From Gammaproteobacteria bacterium (lineage in GTDB: Bacteria; Pseudomonadota; Gammaproteobacteria; SZUA-229), in contig JAGXGK010000003.1 of the NCBI GenBank assembly GCA_024636785.1, positions 1-64,000 of the forward strand: a stretch of 64,000 nucleotides of DNA, read 5' to 3'. Of this stretch, positions 53,797-62,620 are shown in pieces. Positions within the stretch are counted from its first letter, which is position 1. Each line of letters opens with the position of its first letter. The translations under genes and the position numbers were made by a program. Below the pieces are notes generated by a model. It did not search any database, was not told the DNA's origin, and saw only the letters and a list, made by a program, of their open reading frames with translations.

Positions 53797-54354
53797 ATGG
53801 ACCAACAGAAGCAGATGATGGGAATGCCCTGGAGCCGATTTGCGGCGATGATCGCGACCTCGACTTTTATCATGTTTTTCTTGATGTATCAGCTCGTCTA
53901 CTCACCCGACCACGCAATGTTTAGTTTAAACCGATTAACCGCTTCATTGGTTATGGGGTGCGTCATGACCATTGTGATGCTGTCATTCATGTGGTCTATG
54001 TACAAAGGGGTGGGGACCAAAATCGCGGTTCTTGTTTTGGCCATCCTGTTAGGCGTGCTTTTGTTGTTTACGAATAGAGGCCAGTGGTTAATCGGGGATG
54101 TCGACTTTATGAAATCTATGATCCCTCATCACTCAATTGCCATAAACAACGCGCGGAATGCGAGCATCAGCGATCCACGTGTGCGCAAGCTGGCAGATCA
54201 GATTATTAAGGCTCAGGTCCGCGAAATAGCCGAGATGAAACTGCTCATGGATGATATTGCACGGAATGGAGAACGGGGTGAGGCGAAACTCCCCGCTCGC
54301 TCCACCAGAATAACACCCGAAATGGAGTACAAAATCGAACAAGTAGTGCAGTGA
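53797..54354 (+). CDS. DUF305 protein with membrane helices
   Basis: This 185-residue protein has three membrane helices in the N-terminal 105 residues ([39 protein letters not shown], and [16 protein letters not shown]) and a C-terminal DUF305 domain with the His-rich [19 protein letters not shown] and [23 protein letters not shown]305 proteins are ferritin-like in fold and often occur with metal or copper resistance genes. The start at 53797 follows a GCAGGAG ribosome-binding site; an 18-codon extension was rejected. Confidence 0.88.
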   Translation: MDQQKQMMGMPWSRFAAMIATSTFIMFFLMYQLVYSPDHAMFSLNRLTASLVMGCVMTIVMLSFMWSMYKGVGTKIAVLVLAILLGVLLLFTNRGQWLIGDVDFMKSMIPHHSIAINNARNASISDPRVRKLADQIIKAQVREIAEMKLLMDDIARNGERGEAKLPARSTRITPEMEYKIEQVVQ

Positions 54355-54451
54355 ACGAACGATCTCAACGTCCGAGTCCCGGGAAGCGGGAGACACTCAA
54401 ACTGAAGCCGTGACCGGACTTCCTGCCCTCTTGCATATTCCGGCCCAGCCT

Positions 54452-54646
54452 GAACACTCATTCTGGTTTAACGTGAACACCTATTCTGGTCGAAGCTGAA
54501 CACCGATTCTGGTTTAAGTTGAACACTTTTGGCTATTTTCCGGAATAGGTGTTCAACTTAAACCAGAATTCCTTTCAACATATTGTTTTTCAACCACTTT
54601 GCTATCCTTCGCCACTTTTTGAGAGAAAGCAATGGCTACAAAAATT
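54452..54646 (+). mobile_element. IS21-family left end with tandem terminal repeats
   Basis: Three 23-bp direct repeats in tandem (GAACACTCATTCTGGTTTAA CGT at 54452, then copies at 54475 and 54498) are followed by a partial fourth unit and an inverted copy (54548-54570, AGGTGTTCAACTTAAACCAG AATT). Repeated terminal sites are typical of IS21-family ends. At 54632 an ATG with a GAGAGAAAGC ribosome-binding site begins MATKI, like the start of IstA, but it is cut after about five codons by a different element. Confidence 0.65.
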
Positions 54647-54741
54647 AAAGGGTCAGTGACAACTTAGAATCCTTACCACATTGCTATATTTGTTCATTTG
54701 CAAATAAACTTATCGCTCCAATTAATGACGATGCAGATGTC

Positions 54742-55105
54742 ATGGCTGGAAAACCAGGGATGTTTTTACCGGATGCACCTTGCCACATTATCCAACGCGA
54801 CAATAATCGTGATGCCTGTTTTTTTGCTAAACAGGATTATCAGTTTTATCTTGATTGCCTTTATGATGCCTCACACAGATATCACATTAAAATTCATGCT
54901 TATGTGTTAATGACCAATCATGTCCACTTATTGACGACGCCACTGAAAAAAATTCAATCAGTTTGCTTGTGCAGTCTACCGGTCGGCGTAAGGAATATCG
55001 AGGAACTGGCGCGCTTTGAGAGAGTCGATTCAAGGCTAGCCTGGTCGATGCTAAGTCTTATCTTTTGGCCTTAGCCGATATATTGAGCTAAACCCTGTTA
55101 ATGCC
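54742..55105 (+). pseudogene. REP-associated tyrosine transposase (RAYT), decayed
   Basis: MAGKPGMFLPDAPCHIIQRD and NNRDACFFAKQDYQFYLDCL are the normal RAYT start. The HUH-type active-site motif MTNHVHLLTTP is intact. After TPLKKIQS the frame breaks. Other frames continue the protein as QSTGRRKEYRGTGAL, a TGA in place of the expected Trp codon, ESRFKASLVDAKSYLLAL, and, after another shift, SRYIELNPVNA. So there are at least two frameshifts and one stop. No catalytic Tyr region is intact. It appears to have inserted into, or joined with, the IS21 relic next to it. Confidence 0.8.
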
Positions 55106-55166
55106 ACTATGGTGCAGCAGTGTAAACACTAATAAATAACTTTTACTTACTGCGCAATTTCAGGCA

Positions 55167-55200
55167 TTAAAAAACCCTCATTACGAGGGTTTTTTAATTG
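55167..55200 (-). terminator. intrinsic terminator of the VPLPA-CTERM gene
   Basis: AAAAAACCCTC and GAGGGTTTTTT pair around an ATTAC loop, with A and T tracts on both sides. It lies 33 bases beyond the stop of the minus-strand gene at 55233, so it most likely serves that gene; it is symmetric enough to act in both directions. Confidence 0.85.
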
Positions 55201-55232
55201 GAACTATGTGAGGCTATCACATGTTATCGCGG

Positions 55233-55790
55233 TTAAACTTTACGTTTAGCGAAACCAACCAGAGCAATTAAACCAGAACCAAATAACCATACAGCAGCAG
55301 GCACGGGTACGACAGAAACCGTACCAAGTTTTGCTGCAAGATCATTAGTGCTACCCATTCCTTCAATACGACCACCAGTCAATCCAGTGCTGAGGCTACC
55401 ACCGTCATATATTAGATTTGCTGTAAAATCTATAGAGCCACTAGATAAAACTGCCACTGTCAGATCGTTAAAAGTACCAGAGAGCAGGTTACCTGCAATA
55501 TTAAATGATCCATAAAAAGCCATAACACTATCATCATAAGTTCCGTGCAGCGTAAATGACTGATTGGGAATATCTATAGAAGAAGTGGGATCATCGAATA
55601 CAATAGCAAATGCTGTTGCATCAATATCAAAATCAAATGCTCCTGGTGACGTTTCCGTTAACCATGCACCAGCATCTCCAGAGAATAGCTGAATATCCAG
55701 TGCCGGCCTAACAACTGCTGCATTTGCTATACATGGTACAAGTAATACAACAGGAAGAACTACCAATGCTAATCGTTTAAAAATACTCAT
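55233..55790 (-). CDS. VPLPA/PEP-CTERM-type exosortase substrate
   Basis: This 185-residue secreted protein has a signal peptide (MSIFKRLALVVLPVVLLVPC), a beta-rich Ser/Thr/Gly/Asp-rich body with no known fold, and a sorting tail: VPVPAAVWLFGSGLIALVGF followed by AKRKV. The motif (V-P-x-P-A-A-hydrophobic helix-basic end) is a VPLPA-type relative of PEP-CTERM. Such proteins are cut by an exosortase and often enter biofilm matrix. No exosortase gene is in this window. Confidence 0.85.
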   Translation of the reverse strand: MSIFKRLALVVLPVVLLVPCIANAAVVRPALDIQLFSGDAGAWLTETSPGAFDFDIDATAFAIVFDDPTSSIDIPNQSFTLHGTYDDSVMAFYGSFNIAGNLLSGTFNDLTVAVLSSGSIDFTANLIYDGGSLSTGLTGGRIEGMGSTNDLAAKLGTVSVVPVPAAVWLFGSGLIALVGFAKRKV

Positions 55791-55837
55791 TTTAATAACT
55801 CCTTAGTGATATTTATATTATTTATTTTGGTTTAATA

Positions 55838-56491
55838 TTAAACAGTTGATTTTCTGGCAAATCCCGCAATTAAAAGGCCAATACAGAGCAGCGCTAGCGA
55901 TGATGGTTCAGGAACGCTAACGCTACTTCCCTGAATATTTCCATCAACTCTACCTGCAAAGCTTGAGCCATACATATTATCTGAAAAAACGGTATTCAGG
56001 CCTAATTGAAGGGCAAACAGCTCACCGCTACCAAACAAATATTGAAGCGAACCACCTGTAGCATTTAAAAGACCAACAACCTCACCTTTGGTACCAAGAT
56101 TTGCACCTTCAAGGCTCAGACTCTGAAATTTGGCAGTTAATAACGTATTGCTATTACCATCAAAAATTTCCAGATCGTTTATTAAGGCATCGGTAGCACC
56201 GTTAAAGTTGCCTTTAGTAGAAGTTACACAAAAAAAGCAACCGCCTGAAAGGCTCTCTACAGAGTCGAAATTAGCGCTAAATATCATTGTAGAACCAAAT
56301 AATTCTGGTGCAGGATTTACATCTGTTGTTTCAGTCAAGGCTGCTGTTACCAGCAGCTTGTCTGAACCATCAAAATTAATAGCACCATCAAAGTACAAAG
56401 TTGGCACAGCGTATGCGGATGACGCCGTCATTGTGAGCGCAATAAAAACTCCTTTCATAAAATCTTTCATATTTTTTCTAGAATCTTTCAT
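55838..56491 (-). CDS. PEP-CTERM exosortase substrate
   Basis: This 217-residue secreted protein has a signal peptide (GVFIALTMTASSAYA), a beta-rich body with a GCFFC pair of cysteines, and a classic C-terminal tail: VPEPSSLALLCIGLLIAGFA then RKSTV. The PEP motif is exact. The start has two near-duplicate options (MKDSRKN and MKDFMKG, seven codons apart). It is on the same strand as the VPLPA gene and 47 bases upstream of it, so the two may be co-transcribed. Confidence 0.85.
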   Translation of the reverse strand: MKDSRKNMKDFMKGVFIALTMTASSAYAVPTLYFDGAINFDGSDKLLVTAALTETTDVNPAPELFGSTMIFSANFDSVESLSGGCFFCVTSTKGNFNGATDALINDLEIFDGNSNTLLTAKFQSLSLEGANLGTKGEVVGLLNATGGSLQYLFGSGELFALQLGLNTVFSDNMYGSSFAGRVDGNIQGSSVSVPEPSSLALLCIGLLIAGFARKSTV

Positions 56492-56839
56492 ATTCTTTTC
56501 CTTTTTGATTGTTTGATTATTTAACTTAGGTCAATTGAAATTCATGGGACATAAACACAGTATAGCAAATATTATGCCACCAAATAAAAATATTAATTTA
56601 AACAAAGAGTTATATATTTAGACTTATGTTTTTAACTCGTCATAACTTCATAAATGTTAAATATTTTGACACTAATTACGATAAGTCGCAGTGATTTTTT
56701 TACAATTTATCATGTACGTAACCCACTGATAGATATGCATAATTTATAATTCAGCTGTCAATGTCCTGCTGCATAATAATGCATCATTTAGTTTGTAAAT
56801 TAATGTGACAGGGCATTTGCATGGCAAGGGCGGTCTGGT
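56492..56839. other. AT-rich upstream region of the PEP-CTERM genes
   Basis: This stretch, very rich in A and T, holds no gene. It includes TATACTGTGTTTATGTCCCA-like sequence on the minus strand that could be part of the PEP-CTERM promoter, but I cannot assign elements with confidence. Confidence 0.4.
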
Positions 56840-56974
56840 GCAGTTGTCATGGATGAGGAATATCTGGCACATGCCGTGCGATATGTATCGATGAACCCGC
56901 TTCGTGCCGGGTTTGTTGAGTGGGGAAAAGAGTGGCGCTGGTCGAGCGTTGTCAGTCACCTGTCGGAAACTTAG
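56840..56974 (+). pseudogene. C-terminal fragment of another RAYT-family transposase
   Basis: The plus strand reads AVVMDEEYLAHAVRYVSMNP, LRAGFVEWGKEWRWSSVVSH and LSET, then TAG at 56972-56974. The RYVSLNPVRAxLV...WxWSS pattern is the end of RAYT/Y1 transposases. It belongs to a different subfamily than the pseudogene at 54742, since the equivalent region there (SRYIELNPVNA) differs. The N-terminal part is missing. Confidence 0.75.
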
Positions 56975-57254
56975 GGCGAAGAAACGGAAGATTAAGTGTA
57001 TTTAATAAACTAACATCGCCATTTACCGTCATTTAAAACTTAAAAAAACCTTTACATAGAGGTCGCACTAAAATGCCGGGCGCATTTTGAATGCACGCTG
57101 TGCGTCCCGTAGAATGACACGCAGAATTGTGCAAAATAAAGAACGCAGAGGAGAAACGGGGACGGTGACAAATGATAATTATCATTAATAGGTTGTCAAC
57201 AATAGGACATAATTAGCGTACTTAGTAAATTATCATGTAATTTAAGGACATTGT
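56975..57254. other. transposase flank and promoter region of the amidotransferase gene
   Basis: ACGGGGACGGTGACAAATGA (57157 on) resembles boundary motifs next to the other RAYT relics. AATGATAATTATCATTAA (57171-57188) is a palindrome with two Fur-like GATAAT half sites, but it lacks the full 19-base spacing. A GCATTTTGAATGC hairpin is at 57078-57090. Confidence 0.45.
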
Positions 57255-57962
57255 ATGCGCGCTCATTATCTACAGCATGTTCCATTCGAAGGCCTCGGCA
57301 GTATCGAGCCATGGCTCAGACAGGGCGGCTATAAAATAACAGCTACACATTTGTTTGAGTCAGCTCAATTACCGGACTCCGATGAGTTCGATCTGCTCAT
57401 TGTAATGGGCGGGCCGATGAGTGTTAACGATGAGAATGAATGGCCATGGCTTGCGCAGGAAAAACAGTTTATTCGCCGCGCCATTAAGGATGGGAAATCG
57501 GTGCTGGGCGTTTGTCTGGGCGCGCAGCTTATTGCGAGCGCAATGGGCGCGCAGGTATATCAGAATCATCTTAAGGAAATTGGCTGGTTGCCGGTTCTGG
57601 GGGTATCGCCGGCAGACAGCTCCGTCTTTTGCTTCCCGGCTGTCATAGAAGCGTTCCACTGGCACGGCGAGACTTTTGATCTGCCGCCGGGTGCCACTCG
57701 CCTTGCACGAAGTAAAGGCTGTGAAAACCAGGGCTTCCTGTTGGGGTCTGCCGTTATCGGCCTGCAATTTCATCTGGAAACTACACCGGAGTCAGCACGG
57801 GAAATTATCTCACACTGCCGCGCGGAACTGGTGCCATCGAAGTATGTACAATCCGAAACAGCGATTCTCGCGGCGACGCCGGAGAAATATCAATCGATCA
57901 ATCAGCTAATGAGCGAGGTACTTTCATTCATAACCCGGCAACACGCAGACAAGACTCCTTAA
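57255..57962 (+). CDS. class I glutamine amidotransferase-like protein
   Basis: This 235-residue protein has the class I amidotransferase triad: nucleophile Cys in LGVCLGAQLIASAMG, and His-Glu in IGLQFHLETTPES. The oxyanion strand is VMGGPMSVND. It resembles the stand-alone GMP-synthase-like amidotransferases (YfeJ type), which may act on gamma-glutamyl compounds. It sits alone between mobile debris and cbbR. Confidence 0.9.
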   Translation: MRAHYLQHVPFEGLGSIEPWLRQGGYKITATHLFESAQLPDSDEFDLLIVMGGPMSVNDENEWPWLAQEKQFIRRAIKDGKSVLGVCLGAQLIASAMGAQVYQNHLKEIGWLPVLGVSPADSSVFCFPAVIEAFHWHGETFDLPPGATRLARSKGCENQGFLLGSAVIGLQFHLETTPESAREIISHCRAELVPSKYVQSETAILAATPEKYQSINQLMSEVLSFITRQHADKTP

Positions 57963-58196
57963 AGTTCTGTCAGGTCGCATCGCGCATTATTTACCTCGCT
58001 TCGATCCCGGTAATGCCATTGGCATCGAGTTTTTTGGCCATCATCTCCTCGTAACCGGGAAACTGTCCAGCAAAACCTCGCCGAATACTTTATAGGTTTA
58101 AGTAAGTCCGGTAGCCCGCGTTAGGTGTTATTCCCGTACCTGCAATTGACATTATTTTTTCTCTGCGTCTTTCCGTGACACCGCGGTAAAAATAAA
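57963..58196. other. gap before cbbR with a degenerate repeat arm
   Basis: TCTCTGCGTCTTTCCGTGAC followed by ACCGCGGTAAAAATAAA (58157-58190) is a degenerate, single-arm member of the CTCTGCG repeat family. A 30-codon minus-strand open stretch ending EARstop at 57991 has no recognised relatives. Confidence 0.45.
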
Positions 58197-59105
58197 TCAA
58201 CGATCAAAATCCAGAATCTGCTTACTTTCGGTGAGAATGAAATCCAGAAAAGTACGCGCCGCCAGTGAAAGCTTTTTACCTTCGGAATGCACCGCGTACC
58301 AGCGGCGTTTGATGGGGAAGCCTTCTACATCCAGAACCACCAGTTTCTTTGCCGCCTGTTCCAGGCGCAGGCTGTGCAGTGACAGCACAGCCAGACCCAG
58401 ACCGGCCATGACGCCCTGTTTTATGGCTTCACTGCTGCCCAGTTCCATATAGGGTTCGACTTTCAACCCCTTCTGTTCCAGCAGTCGGTCGAAGACCTGA
58501 CGTGTACCCGAACCCATTTCCCGTAACAAAAAGCGCTCTTTGACGATCGTTTCCAGCGGGATTTTCTTTTGTTTCGCCATGGGGTGGTCAAAATGCGCCA
58601 CCGGTACGAGGATATTCTCAAGAAAGGGATAGGTGACCAGATTTCTGTCATCAGGAATCTGCCCCATGACCACGAAATCATCTTCATTGTTTTGCAGCCG
58701 CTGTAACACCTTGGCGCGATTAGTGAAAACCAGCTTGGGCTCGACATCGGGATAACGGGTCAGGAAGGTGCCCAGCAAATGCGGCATAAAATATTTGGAG
58801 GTAGTCACCACAGAGAGTTGCAGCGGGCCTTTGACCTCGCCTTTCAGCGATTCCACCGAATCTTTCAGTTCTGCAACCCGCGCCAGAATATCGCAGGAGG
58901 CCTGATACATGGTCTTGCCCGCCACGGTGGGGAATATCTTCTTGCCTACCATCTCAAACAGGGGCAGCCCCACCTGCTCTTCCAGGCGTTTAATCTGAAT
59001 ATAAACAGCGGGTTGTGTCAGGTTGAGCTGTTCTGCGGCACGCGTGTAGCTGGCGTTTCTGGCGACCGCTTCGAATAGTTTCAACTGTTGCAAGGTAAAG
59101 TGCAT
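58197..59105 (-). CDS. cbbR: LysR-type regulator CbbR
   Basis: This 302-residue LysR-family regulator has an N-terminal winged HTH (LKLFEAVARNASYTRAAEQL, NLTQPAVYIQIKRLEEQVGL) and a C-terminal periplasmic-binding-like effector domain (SVVTTSKYFMPHLLGTFLTR, and MGQIPDDRNLVTYPFLENIL). The HTH and the GMG-like effector region match CbbR sequences. It is divergent from cbbL, its expected target. CbbR activates the Calvin-cycle genes when the effector metabolites signal CO2 fixation demand. Confidence 0.92.
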   Translation of the reverse strand: MHFTLQQLKLFEAVARNASYTRAAEQLNLTQPAVYIQIKRLEEQVGLPLFEMVGKKIFPTVAGKTMYQASCDILARVAELKDSVESLKGEVKGPLQLSVVTTSKYFMPHLLGTFLTRYPDVEPKLVFTNRAKVLQRLQNNEDDFVVMGQIPDDRNLVTYPFLENILVPVAHFDHPMAKQKKIPLETIVKERFLLREMGSGTRQVFDRLLEQKGLKVEPYMELGSSEAIKQGVMAGLGLAVLSLHSLRLEQAAKKLVVLDVEGFPIKRRWYAVHSEGKKLSLAARTFLDFILTESKQILDFDR

Positions 59106-59118
59106 GGTTATTTAATTA

Positions 59119-59132
59119 TATACAAGTGTATA
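59119..59132. promoter_or_regulatory. likely CbbR operator dyad
   Basis: TATAC-AAGT-GTATA is a perfect dyad in the cbbR-cbbL intergenic region, with further TNA-rich sequence around it. LysR-type regulators bind T-N11-A dyads in such positions. It is 13 bases from the cbbR start codon, so binding could both activate cbbL and repress cbbR. Confidence 0.55.
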
Positions 59133-59304
59133 TTCATTTTATAACAAATATTAATTTTTACTAATGATTTTTTAGAGTTATAGTTTTCGCACGCTAAGTA
59201 ATCAGCGAATCCCGGTACGAAACACCGGATCAACACATAAGTTTTTAGAGATGGCGGTAGTTACTCCATCAGTCATATTAAATGCAAACGAGAGGTTGCT
59301 AGCA

Positions 59305-60729
59305 ATGGCAGATAACAACAAATACAACGCGGGTGTTAAAGAATACCGCGAAACTTACTGGATGCCGGAATATACTCCGAAAGACACAGATATCCTGGCT
59401 GTTTTCAAAATCACTCCACAGGACGGTGTGCCCCGTGAAGAGGTGGCAGCTGCGGTTGCTGCGGAATCGTCTACCGGTACCTGGACCACGGTGTGGACTG
59501 ACCTGTTAACCGATCTGGATTACTACAAAGGTCGTGCTTACGCGATTGAAGATGTTCCGGGTGATGATACCTGTTTCTTTGCTTTCATCGCCTACCCCAT
59601 CGACCTGTTCGAAGAAGGCTCCATGGTTAACGTGCTGACCTCTCTGGTGGGTAACGTATTCGGCTTTAAGGCACTGCGTGCACTGCGTTTAGAAGATATC
59701 CGCTTCCCCATCGCCTATGTAATGACCTGTAACGGGCCACCACAGGGTATTCAGGTTGAACGTGACATCATGAACAAATATGGCCGTCCTCTGCTGGGCT
59801 GCACCATTAAACCCAAACTGGGTCTGTCTGCAAAAAACTACGGTCGTGCCTGTTATGAAGGTTTGCGCGGCGGTCTGGATTTCACCAAAGATGACGAGAA
59901 CGTTAACTCGCAGCCATTCATGCGCTGGCGTCACCGTTTCGACTTCGTTATGGAAGCGATTCACAAAGCTGAAGCCGAAACCGGCGAGCGTAAAGGTCAC
60001 TATCTGAACGTGACTGCACCCACATCAGATGAAATGATGCGTCGTGCTGAGTATGCCAAAGAGATCGGCGCGCCGATCATCATGCATGACTACCTGACTG
60101 GCGGCCTCTCAGCCAACACTCAGCTGGCACAATGGTGTCAGAACAACGGTATGCTGCTGCACATTCACCGTGCTATGCATGCGGTACTCGATCGCAACCC
60201 GCACCATGGTATTCACTTCCGCGTACTGGCTAAAGTGCTGCGTCTGTCAGGTGGCGATCACCTGCATTCAGGCACCGTTGTCGGCAAGCTGGAAGGTGAC
60301 CGCGATGCCACTCTGGGCTGGATCGACATCATGCGTGACAGCTACATTAAAGAAGATCGTTCACGCGGTATCTTCTTCGATCAGGACTGGGGCGCAATGC
60401 CGGGTGTACTGCCTGTCGCTTCCGGTGGTATTCACGTCTGGCACATGCCTGCGCTGGTTAACATCTTTGGTGACGATTCAGTATTGCAGTTCGGTGGCGG
60501 TACGCTGGGTCACCCCTGGGGCAATGCAGCAGGTGCTGCGGCTAACCGCGTTGCTGTTGAAGCCTGTGTGGAAGCTCGTAACACCGGTCGTGAGCTTGAG
60601 GTTGAAGGTAAGGATATTCTTACTGCCGCCGCTAAGCACAGTCCTGAGCTGAAGATGGCGATGGAAACCTGGAAAGAGATCAAGTTCGAATTCGATACAG
60701 TGGACAAGCTGGACGTTGCTCACAAATAA
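59305..60729 (+). CDS. cbbL: RuBisCO large subunit, form I
   Basis: This 474-residue large subunit of ribulose-1,5-bisphosphate carboxylase/oxygenase has the catalytic and carbamylation signatures: [37 protein letters not shown] with the carbamylated Lys in the KDDE motif, and [12 protein letters not shown]. It fixes CO2 in the Calvin cycle. The order cbbL-cbbS-orf-cbbQ-cbbO without carboxysome genes suggests the non-carboxysomal form IA type (IAq). The start at 59305 ([10 protein letters not shown]) follows an AGAGG ribosome-binding site; an 18-codon upstream extension was rejected. Confidence 0.97.
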   Translation: MADNNKYNAGVKEYRETYWMPEYTPKDTDILAVFKITPQDGVPREEVAAAVAAESSTGTWTTVWTDLLTDLDYYKGRAYAIEDVPGDDTCFFAFIAYPIDLFEEGSMVNVLTSLVGNVFGFKALRALRLEDIRFPIAYVMTCNGPPQGIQVERDIMNKYGRPLLGCTIKPKLGLSAKNYGRACYEGLRGGLDFTKDDENVNSQPFMRWRHRFDFVMEAIHKAEAETGERKGHYLNVTAPTSDEMMRRAEYAKEIGAPIIMHDYLTGGLSANTQLAQWCQNNGMLLHIHRAMHAVLDRNPHHGIHFRVLAKVLRLSGGDHLHSGTVVGKLEGDRDATLGWIDIMRDSYIKEDRSRGIFFDQDWGAMPGVLPVASGGIHVWHMPALVNIFGDDSVLQFGGGTLGHPWGNAAGAAANRVAVEACVEARNTGRELEVEGKDILTAAAKHSPELKMAMETWKEIKFEFDTVDKLDVAHK

Positions 60730-60742
60730 GCGGCGTCGTTTA

Positions 60743-60832
60743 CTGTGATACCGCGTTGGTCGCGGTTCTGCGTTGCTCACGTATAAACGTATACGCTGCG
60801 CAACTCGAATCCGCGACCGCCTTGTCTCACAG
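60743..60832. repeat. 90-bp hairpin between cbbL and cbbS
   Basis: The arms CTGTGATACCGCGTTGGTCG and CGACCGCCTTGTCTCACAG, with CGGTTCTGCGTTGC against GCGCAACTCGAATCCG inside, form a long imperfect stem around ACGTATAAACGTATACG. It is too long and too far from a T-run to be an ordinary terminator. It occupies most of the 161-base cbbL-cbbS gap. Confidence 0.85.
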
Positions 60833-60890
60833 CAAAATACTTGCTTATTGAGCAGAACGAATTTTTAAAATTTAAACTGGAGTAAAACCC

Positions 60891-61247
60891 ATGAGTGATG
60901 TACAAGATTACAAATCAAGCTTAAGCGACACAAGCAGTCGCAAGTTTGAAACATTTTCATACCTGCCTCCGATGACGGCTGAACAGACTCGCGCACAGAT
61001 CGACTACATTGTGAGCAAAGGCTGGAACCCCGGCATCGAACACACTGAGCCGCAAAATGCCCGTAGCAATTTCTGGTACATGTGGAAACTGCCGATGTTT
61101 GGCGAGACCGATGTTGATGCTATTCTGGCTGAAATTGAGAACTGTCATAAAGCACATCCGGACAACCATGTCCGCCTGATCGGCTTTGACAACTTCAAGC
61201 AGTCAGCAGGTGCCTCAATGGTAATTTACCGTGGTAAAACGGTCTAA
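60891..61247 (+). CDS. cbbS: RuBisCO small subunit
   Basis: This 118-residue small subunit has [20 protein letters not shown], the [10 protein letters not shown] loop, the [20 protein letters not shown] strand and a C-terminal YRGKTV. It caps the L8 core in the hexadecameric enzyme. It has a CTGGAG ribosome-binding site. A terminator follows, so cbbLS can be expressed apart from the downstream activase genes. Confidence 0.97.
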   Translation: MSDVQDYKSSLSDTSSRKFETFSYLPPMTAEQTRAQIDYIVSKGWNPGIEHTEPQNARSNFWYMWKLPMFGETDVDAILAEIENCHKAHPDNHVRLIGFDNFKQSAGASMVIYRGKTV

Positions 61248-61270
61248 TTACGCAGGGTAGTGTGAAAACA

Positions 61271-61311
61271 CAAAGCCCCTGTCCGCACACCGTACGGTCG
61301 GGGGCTTTTTT
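61271..61311 (+). terminator. intrinsic terminator after cbbS
   Basis: AAAGCCCCTGTCCG and CGGTCGGGGGCTTTTTT form a GC-rich stem with a T-run. It lies about 25 bases past the cbbS stop and before the next ORF, so the downstream genes depend on read-through or on a second promoter. Confidence 0.85.
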
Positions 61312-61341
61312 AATAGTTTTTATGAACAAGATAAATAAATT

Positions 61342-61653
61342 ATGAACAAACCAAATACATATGTAGGCATTAATAATGATCTTAATGGCGGCATGACCAC
61401 CATTGGCAAAATTATCCGCGACGCCTGGGTATTTGAATTGATTCCTGAAACTGAAACCTGTGAAGGCTGGAACCTGGCCGGGGTGGATGCTTTATTACAA
61501 AGATTAAATAGCGAGTGGGACAAGTATGGATGTCTCGTCAGCCACTTGCCGGAACCGCTACGTGAACGCCATGATCGCATTCATGGCGCCGCCATGATCC
61601 GGGCCAGAGAAAGTGGCTGGTGCGGCGAACATGAAACCGAAGACGAAAAGTAA
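61342..61653 (+). CDS. hypothetical protein between cbbS and cbbQ
   Basis: This 103-residue soluble protein begins MNKPNTYVGINNDLNGGMTT and includes IIRDAWVFELIPETETCEGW, a LQRLNSEWDKYGCLVSHLPE helix, and an acidic GEHETEDEK tail. I do not recognise a family with confidence; proteins like it may recur next to cbbQ in chemoautotrophs. It lies in a position for an auxiliary factor of RuBisCO assembly or activation. The gap to cbbQ is 52 bases. Confidence 0.7.
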   Translation: MNKPNTYVGINNDLNGGMTTIGKIIRDAWVFELIPETETCEGWNLAGVDALLQRLNSEWDKYGCLVSHLPEPLRERHDRIHGAAMIRARESGWCGEHETEDEK

Positions 61654-61705
61654 AATTAGTATTACGCTTATTTAAATCCAACTACATCCAATTAAAAGGT
61701 GTGTT

Positions 61706-62521
61706 ATGTCAGAAAATACCGTAGATCCAAAACAGTACATCATTAACGATGAGCCCTATTACGAACTGGTCAGTGACGAAATTGAGCGCTACCAGGCGGC
61801 TTACAATGTGCGTATGCCGATGATGATTAAAGGTCCGACCGGCTGCGGCAAATCGCGTTTCATTGAGTACATGGCATATAAACTGGGCAAGCCATTAATC
61901 ACCGTGGCCTGCAATGAAGACATGACCGCCTCCGACCTGGTCGGGCGCTTTCTGCTGGATAAAGACGGCACCAAATGGCAGGACGGACCACTGACGACCG
62001 CTGCGCGCATCGGCGCGATCTGTTATCTGGATGAGGTGGTGGAAGCGCGTCAGGATACTACAGTAGTGATTCACCCACTGACTGACCATCGCCGCTATTT
62101 ACCGCTGGACAAGAAAGGCGAACTGGTTGCCGCGCACCCTGATTTCCAGCTGGTGATCTCCTACAACCCCGGCTATCAAAGTTTGATGAAGGACCTCAAG
62201 CAGTCGACCAAACAACGTTTTGGTGCGCTGGATTTTGATTACCCTGCCGAAAAAATCGAGGTTGCGATTGTCATCCAGGAGTCCGGCGTTGATCAGGCCA
62301 CTGCTGAGAAACTGGTGCAGATTGCACATCGTGCCCGCAACCTGAAAGGTCATGGTCTGGATGAAGGCATCTCGACACGACTGCTGGTCTACGCGGGTCA
62401 GTTAATCGCCAAAGGTCTGGACGCTGAGGCGGCGTGCAGTATGACCATGGTGACACCGTTGACAGATGATCCTGATATGCGCGACACCCTGAATGCTGCG
62501 GTACAGACATTTTTTGGCTAA
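61706..62521 (+). CDS. cbbQ: RuBisCO activase AAA+ ATPase CbbQ
   Basis: This 271-residue MoxR-type AAA+ ATPase has Walker A GPTGCGKS (residues 43-50), the NEDMTASDLVGRFLLDKDG pore region, Walker B-type AICYLDEVVEAR, and a sensor region ISYNPGYQSLMKDLKQSTKQ. CbbQ forms hexamers and, with CbbO, removes inhibitory sugar phosphates from form I RuBisCO. cbbO follows 100 bases later. Confidence 0.95.
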   Translation: MSENTVDPKQYIINDEPYYELVSDEIERYQAAYNVRMPMMIKGPTGCGKSRFIEYMAYKLGKPLITVACNEDMTASDLVGRFLLDKDGTKWQDGPLTTAARIGAICYLDEVVEARQDTTVVIHPLTDHRRYLPLDKKGELVAAHPDFQLVISYNPGYQSLMKDLKQSTKQRFGALDFDYPAEKIEVAIVIQESGVDQATAEKLVQIAHRARNLKGHGLDEGISTRLLVYAGQLIAKGLDAEAACSMTMVTPLTDDPDMRDTLNAAVQTFFG

Positions 62522-62620
62522 AAATTTACAGCACAAGACGTCGCGTTGCAGAGCATGAAAAACTTTTTTCCTGTCATCTTTCTGTAACGCTGACGCAATG
62601 GCATCAAAGGTCTTTTGTCT

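Noticed and set aside
57171-57188. Fur-like palindrome AATGATAATTATCATTAA before the amidotransferase gene
   Set aside because: Lacks the 19-base three-hexamer spacing, and the gene has no iron link.
57991-58086. Minus-strand open stretch of about 31 codons ending DANGITGIEAR
   Set aside because: No start codon in context and no recognised relatives; too short to call.
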